In this document: piece by piece, positions 58,527-64,000 of the stretch
Layout: every line of letters starts with the position of its first letter
Position numbering within the stretch: position 1 is the first letter of the stretch
NCBI GenBank assembly: GCA_020284085.1
Contig: JACEVL010000964.1
Span: 62,001 to 126,000 of the forward strand
Length of the DNA stretch: 64,000 bases
Source of the DNA: Aporrectodea caliginosa
Lineage: Eukaryota > Annelida > Clitellata > Crassiclitellata > Lumbricidae
Direction: 5' to 3'
Position numbers and translations under genes: made by a program
Notes under the pieces: generated by a model
The model's input: only the letters and a program-made list of their open reading frames with translations
Told to the model about the DNA's origin: nothing
Database searches by the model: none

Positions 58527-58959
58527 AATATGCGTTTTAATGAAACGTTACCTCTAGTTTTGAGTCTAGTATATATATAGTCCGGGTTCATTTTACGTCA
58601 TAGCCTACGTTTATGGGAACATAGGTAAATAAGCTGCGTATAAGACGAATCGTTGCGGTATATCGGAAAAGTTGAGCCCCCGATTCTATAAGCTTGCCCA
58701 AGTAAACATAATTATATATAAGCTGACAGCTTTTAATGTGTACATCAGGTAAATAGATCTCAGAATTATAATTTCTCTAATTTGTGATTGCAACGGAATT
58801 CTTAGTGCAGCGTGAAACATCGCTTTGACCGTAAAACCATCTTCACCGATAGATGAGGGTTATCCCGTTGTTTAGGACTTTAGGTTGTTAAATTATTTGA
58901 ATGTCTTCAATGACGTACTTTACGTGGGTAAGTAAGCAGTCTACCTATGTCCATGATAA

Positions 58960-59470
58960 CTATCATCAATCCCGCTTCCATATCATGAAGAATTTTTTTA
59001 AATATATCTGAGACGATAATAACAGTAATAATAGTCCCAGAATATATCCAGCTTCCATTTCATGAAAGAAATTACCCAACTTCTATTTAATCAAAAAATA
59101 GTTTTCATCGATGGAACTTTTATTATTTTAGGCAAAGAACTATTCTCGTGGGTCCAGCTTCTCCTTATGGAAATAATTATTTTCTTCAATGCATCTTCTA
59201 TTGCTTCAAAAACTTAGTTTCATCGATCCAGCTTCTATTTACTGTAACAATTATTTCCACCAATCCAACTTTTATTTAAATACATAAATGGTTTCATCAA
59301 TCCCACTTTCATTTAGGGAATTCATTTTTTTGTATCAATCCAGCTTCCATTTTAATTTGACGATATAAAATAATTTACCAACCTAAACTACGGGTTTACC
59401 GACTTATCTATCCCAAAAATCACTTTCTGTCCCCAGTATGACTGTATGACCCCTAATTCTGATAAATATG
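58960..59470. mobile_element. Relic of the 281-1074 foldback family
   Basis: 37-38 bp units of the type CCAGCTTCTATTTACTGTAA...ATTATTTCCACCAAT recur about seven times, then TAAACTACGGGTTTACCGA, then CCCCAGTATGACTGTATGAC. The reverse complement of 281-760 has the same units followed by TAAACTACGGTTTTACCAA and CGGCCC-type units. Confidence 0.6.
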
Positions 59471-59784
59471 ACACAAAAACTGATCAAGCAACTTGAATCT
59501 AATCTAAAAATACTAGAACGTATTCAGACTAGAGCCATTATAATTATGCACTACGCATCAATCTATGGCAATTCAAATATAATTGCAATCCGGTCAGATT
59601 CTGAAGGAATGAGCTTTTGTTGATGCAAATGTAATTTTTAATTGTAAGCGATCTTTTGTGCAGCGCATTTTCACGATATATCAGCGGCGTTAAATGCTTC
59701 TGACCTGACTATACAAGACCACGATCGAAAAGAATGGTATTGAGAAATGGAGGCATAGAAAGCAGAAGAAGCTCATTAGGCGGA

Positions 59785-59925
59785 TGGCATGAAAACCTGT
59801 TCCAGAACGAGAGTCAAATTTCTGTCTCCTTTCCGAGGAGAGCATGAAAACCTGTTCCAGAATTAGAGGCAAATTTCTGTCTCCATTTCGCAGATAACGT
59901 GAAAACCTGCTCCAGAATGAGAAGC
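59785..59925. repeat. About 56-bp tandem repeat, 2.5 copies
   Basis: GCATGAAAACCTGTTCCAGA...CAAATTTCTGTCTCC occurs twice plus a partial third. Confidence 0.9.
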
Positions 59926-60341
59926 CGACCATGGCAAAGCTCCCATGTTTCATGGCAATCAGAGAAATGCTAAACACCGACTCAGTCCCTAAACATTGCG
60001 TTCATTAGATAATGCAGAGAAAGTAATAAGCAAAATCAAACAAGGAAGTGAAAAAGTCTTAAGATTCATCTATTGTTGACAAGGGACCAGAAACAATTTG
60101 CCTATTTTCCTTCAATGCAGGTTAGCATTAGACTGGTCCAAACTTACATGGGGAAATATATTTTTTCAAAATATGCTGCTCCACAAGGCTGCCCCTGTTA
60201 CACTTGACTAGAAGACTCTGTGTTGAAAAAATTGAAGAGATCTGAGCATGTTTAGAGGTCGCTAGGTTTTGACACTTTTGTAGAAATTGAAAAAATTGTG
60301 CATCTGACGCGTTAATAGCTTCATTATGAATTAAAATAAGC

Positions 60342-61915
60342 ACCCATGAACATGGCAGCCATTGGAGAAATGAAAAACAATAAAGCTGAAGGAATTGATA
60401 ACATCCCAATTGAAATGATTAAAAACTTTGGAGAAAAGGCAATGAAAGAACTAGTACAACTATGCAAAGACATATACATCACAGGAGTATGGCCAGAGGA
60501 CTTCTTACAGATCATTATGGTTCCTATAAAGAAGAATCCAAATGCAACAACATGTGAAGACCACAGAACTATTAGCCTACTAACACATGCATCCAAAATC
60601 GTACTAAGAGTTATCACGAAGAGAATGCAGTCAAGGGCAGAAACAAATGACTGCCTAGGAGAGGACCAATACGGCTTCAGAAAGGGAAGGGGCACAAGAG
60701 ATGCAATTGGAGCGCTGAGGGTGCTGACAGAAAGAAGCATACAGCATGGACAGGACATCTACATTTGCTTTGTGGATTATGAAAAGGCTTTCGATAGAGT
60801 AGATTGGAAGAAATTAATGCATGCACTGAGAAGAATAGGAGTGGACTGGAAAGACAGAAGACTCATAGGAAACCTATACATGGGACAGAAAGTAAGAATA
60901 AAAATAGAAGGAGAATTTTCAGAACCAGGAGTGATAGGTAGAGGAGTACGACAAGGGTGCCCACTATCACCAATTCTCTTCAACATCTACATTGAGGAAT
61001 TAGTACGAGAGGCGATGGAGGAGGTGAAAGAGGGCATAAAGGTGGGAGGAAGATTGACGAAAGCACTCAGATTTGCAGATGACCAGGCGATGTTGGCAGG
61101 CAGCCAGAATGGGTTACAAAAAATGATGGATCAGCTGAATAAGATCTCAAAGGAGTATGATATGAAAATAAATATTAAAAAGACAAAGATCATGAGGATA
61201 AGCAAAGGAAAGGAAAGAACAGTAAAGATCACTATAGATGGTAAGGAACTGGAACAAGTAGGAAAATTCTGTTACCTAGGAAGTATGATCACAACTGATG
61301 CAAAGTGTCATGTAGAAATAAAGAGAAGAATAGCCATGGGAAAAGATGCCTTCTATAAAAGAAAGGAATTAATGAGAGGAAAGCTAAATAAGAATCTGAA
61401 GAAAAGAATTATCAAGTCTATGATATGGAGTGTGGTGTTATACGGATCAGAGACATGGACTCTAAGGAAGGAAGACATCAGAAGATTGGAGGCCTTCGAG
61501 ATGTGGATATGGCGAAGAATGGAGAGAGTCAGCTGGATGGATCGGAGGACAAATGAAGACATACTACAAATGGTGGACGAAAAAGATCCATGATAGGGAT
61601 AATAAGAAGCCGACAAAGAAAATGGATGGGCCACATCATGAGGGGAGACTCCCTTCTAAGAATTATAATTGAGGGAAGAATGGAGGGGAAGAAGACACGA
61701 GGAAGACCGAGAATGATGTTGTTGGACTGGATGATGGAGGAAGATTACGGCAAACTGAAGGAAAGAGCCAGAAAACGTGATGAATGGCGAAATTGGACGT
61801 ACGAACCTGCCTAGGAAGGCAGAGAACCAAAAGAAGAAGACCCATGAACACCAAGCACCATCTTTCTAAATCATGATCAATATGCCAACTGTATTTAAGT
61901 AACTAAAAGAATAAT
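60342..61915 (+). mobile_element. RTE-like LINE, 5'-truncated
   Basis: Bounded by AATAAGC on both sides (60335-60341 and 61916-61922) with an ATAATAAT tail. It contains only the reverse transcriptase end of the element; the endonuclease is lost by 5' truncation. Confidence 0.8.
60346..61814 (+). pseudogene. Reverse transcriptase of RTE-like LINE, one frameshift
   Basis: The first frame (60346-61593, 415 residues) has the reverse transcriptase motifs in order: RTISLLTHASKIVLRVI, YGFRKGRGTRDAI, motif A CFVDYEKAFDRVDW, motif B GRGVRQGCPLSPILFN, motif C LRFADDQAML with the FADD catalytic pair, and VGKFCYLGSMIT. A thumb region follows (SVVLYGSETWTL, RRLEAFEMWIWRRM). It then breaks at a short A run near 61580. 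A second frame (61590-61814) carries the usual end: [11 protein letters not shown] and [11 protein letters not shown]. Apart from that one shift the frame is open, so this is a young insertion. RTE-clade assignment is from motif style and is moderate. Confidence 0.82.
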
Positions 61916-64000
61916 AATAAGCTCATTTACAAATAAAACACTTATTTCAAGTTCTTTCTGATAGATAAACGGTTGTTGGCTTATAACTAATTTTTAAATT
62001 TTGCATGCCACCTTTTCATCACAATTCGTTTCATATGCAATTGTATTGTTCAATATTGCTCTGCATGCTGCTAATTTAGCGTGATTCGAGTACTTTTCTC
62101 GTCTGTGAAGCCAGCCTTGAATATGAAATAAGCTTACAGCACATGTTTTTCACTTTCTGCAATAAAAGCTCGTACGTTACAAAACGGCAGCTATGGTGAA
62201 ACTGGCATCAACAAGGAGTTCCTCACAATGTTGTCTGTTAGGGATGCCTGACAAACACTTTCTTGGGTCTGAACTCCCAAAAAATTGGGCAATCCTGAGG
62301 AATTTCATATTTCATTACCAGAATAGACTATGAGGCCACGAAAGCAACAATAGTCGCTGCGTTGGTAATTCGGGAGGAGGCTAGAATCCCCGCACAGTGT
62401 GTGGATTCGGGTGTTCGCAAACTGTGGAAGTTGTATGAACACAAATTTGTGCTGATTCAAGGAGTTACAGTTTGAGTTCGATTTAATTAACTCTTTCAGT
62501 CATCATCTCCGCTATTTCTTCGAAGCGTGTCAGTGAAGACATCGAGGCTGCTCTGGTAATACAATCTCATTTATCCACCTAATCCGCTATCCATGTAGCG
62601 TCTGGACAGGAAATCCTTCGACCACCAGACTCCACTGGAAGAGTATGTCACAAGGAGGTCTTTAAAACTGCTTGATCTTTTTACCATCCAGGGTCAAGAA
62701 CAACCCACAGCCTTCCTATCAAAGTCCTTTACTCCCTGACCACTGGACCCTACTTCCCAGTCGACGAAGGCAAATGTCAAACTGTTGATGGTCGTCAATG
62801 ACTGCGCAGAACGTTGAGTGGCTCTGATCCATTCTTACAATGATATACTAAGGGTGAGTAACAGAAACTATACTTGCTGCAACTTGTCTCCGGTCATCGG
62901 ACAAAAGTTTCTGTTCCAACAAAGGTAAAATGAAATAATAGTAGGTTGCGGGTTTTCCAGCACTTCAAATGACGGGATTTATGCAGACTGGATTACTTCT
63001 TCAATTATCCAAAATTATATTTTATTACAAACGTAATGCAGCCTGACTGAGCAGTAACACTGCAGTATATATTTCTAAATTGGGCTGTTTATTTTTCAAA
63101 ATAATAACTGACTTGAAAATAATTTATAACCGAGTTGAAAAAAATCAAAATTATACATGTTTTTTGACAAGTTCATACTATAATATGATTATGGCAAAAA
63201 GTCGAAAAACATAGCGACCTCTAAACATAATCAAATCTTTCCAAAATGTTGCATACAGACTCATGTTTTCATGTGTAACAAGGGCAGCCTTGTGGAGCAA
63301 TGTATTTCCAACTTTTAATTTTTTGGACCAGTCTAGTTAGCATAACTCCGCCGCTTCCGGTGGATGCTAGGCCCACGGGCGACGCTAGTCATCTTTTCTA
63401 TGACACAACATTGTTAAATATAAATACCTACCCCTAGAGCAATTGGCAAAGGCACTGTCTTGACTCTGAGCGCACAGCCATCATTCATTGATCAACTATC
63501 TGCAGCCGACGGCTTGACTCTCTCCGCTCGATGGTGAGGTGCATAATAAGCAGAAAGCCTGGGATATGCAATTCATTTTGCTACGCGTACTTCGTGGGAA
63601 TTAGTTCTAGCTTAGTGCAAATCTTGCTCGCTAGTCAACTGTATTCATTCAATTCACCTGCGGCCGTATATCCATTTTGTGGCAGATTTGTGGCGAAGAT
63701 CCATTGATCTTGTGATCTTATGGTGTTTGATGCTCTGCCAATAAATGATTCACAACGGACTCACAACTGAACTGATCCACCAGAAAACCTTCGGCTATTT
63801 GACAGTTCATTCTTAACACTCGGTCTAGTTAGGTCAATTAACTGTAATGAAGTTAGCATCAAATGCATGATGTATAGTGTATTCATACTCACGCCCTGCA
63901 TTACGGACTCATATTATGGATTGTTGGGTAAAAGTGAAGAATCCGTGCAGTTTAAAAGATTAAGGCACGTGTGGCTGTGAGCAAGAGCAGCCTATGAATC

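Larger units (their letters stand above)
60129..63335. mobile_element. hAT-like TIR element hosting an RTE-type LINE
   Basis: Left TAGACTGGTCC and right GGACCAGTCTA are inverted, with similarity continuing inward (GCTCCACAAGGCTGCCC, TGTTACAC, GTTTAGAGGTCGCTA on both sides, over about 140 bp). GTTAGCAT flanks both ends (60121-60128, 63336-63343). Copy A keeps an empty site (AGATTAGCAC) at about 52009-52018. No transposase was recognised in the non-LINE part (61916-63190). Confidence 0.92.
59995..64000 (+). repeat. Duplicated segment, copy B
   Basis: Same-orientation paralogue of 51880-53700, interrupted by the hAT element 60129-63335 and running off the window end. It lacks the LINE and SINE present in copy A. 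Confidence 0.85.

Overview
The window looks like nuclear DNA from an invertebrate animal, probably marine. The signs are spliced genes with GT-AG introns, long stretches of simple repeat, tRNA-derived SINEs, L2/CR1-type and RTE-type LINE relics, hAT and Tc1 DNA transposons and a solo LTR. I cannot fix the phylum from sequence alone. No bacterial operon, CRISPR array, rRNA or intact tRNA gene is visible.

Host coding content is sparse. (1) A minus-strand short-chain dehydrogenase of the RDH16/HSD17B6 (retinol/17-beta-hydroxysteroid dehydrogenase) type can be assembled from three exons at 16577-16901, 15079-15340 and 9991-10154. Splice phases agree; a terminal exon is not found. (2) A small secreted chitin-binding-like protein with a Gly/Tyr/His tail lies on the plus strand in two exons (32888-32993 and 34006-34274) behind a TATA box. 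(3) An intronless family-61 glycosyltransferase lies at 54895-56232 on the plus strand. (4) Two weaker candidates are signal-peptide exons at 44194-44361 (+) and 35739-36029 (-).

Layout. 0-4 kb: foldback element, MITEs and an L2-like LINE. 4-9 kb: a block of nested tandem repeats with several periods. 9-17 kb: the dehydrogenase, whose second intron is packed with a hAT element with intact 8-bp target duplications, an internally deleted Tc1 element, a solo LTR and a SINE. 17-32 kb: MITEs, satellites and a TIR element that splits a microsatellite. 32-36 kb: the secreted protein gene and repeats. 37-50 kb: foldback/MULE-like element, LINE and SINE pieces, long microsatellites. 50-64 kb: two diverged copies of one host segment (about 51.88-53.70 kb and 59.99-64.0 kb) flank the glycosyltransferase. 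Each copy carries insertions the other lacks, so each serves as the empty site for the other.

The main structural themes are: several DNA elements dated and bounded by exact target-site duplications; a 3' hairpin (AGCGC...GCGCT) followed by a short tandem tail that is shared by unrelated-looking LINE and SINE families; and a two-headed (dimeric) tRNA SINE seen twice in the same arrangement. No compact new molecular system with several cooperating genes was found. The most novel items are the dimeric SINE/LINE hairpin relationship, the reciprocal empty sites, the derived four-cysteine chitin-binding-like protein, and the foldback element family.
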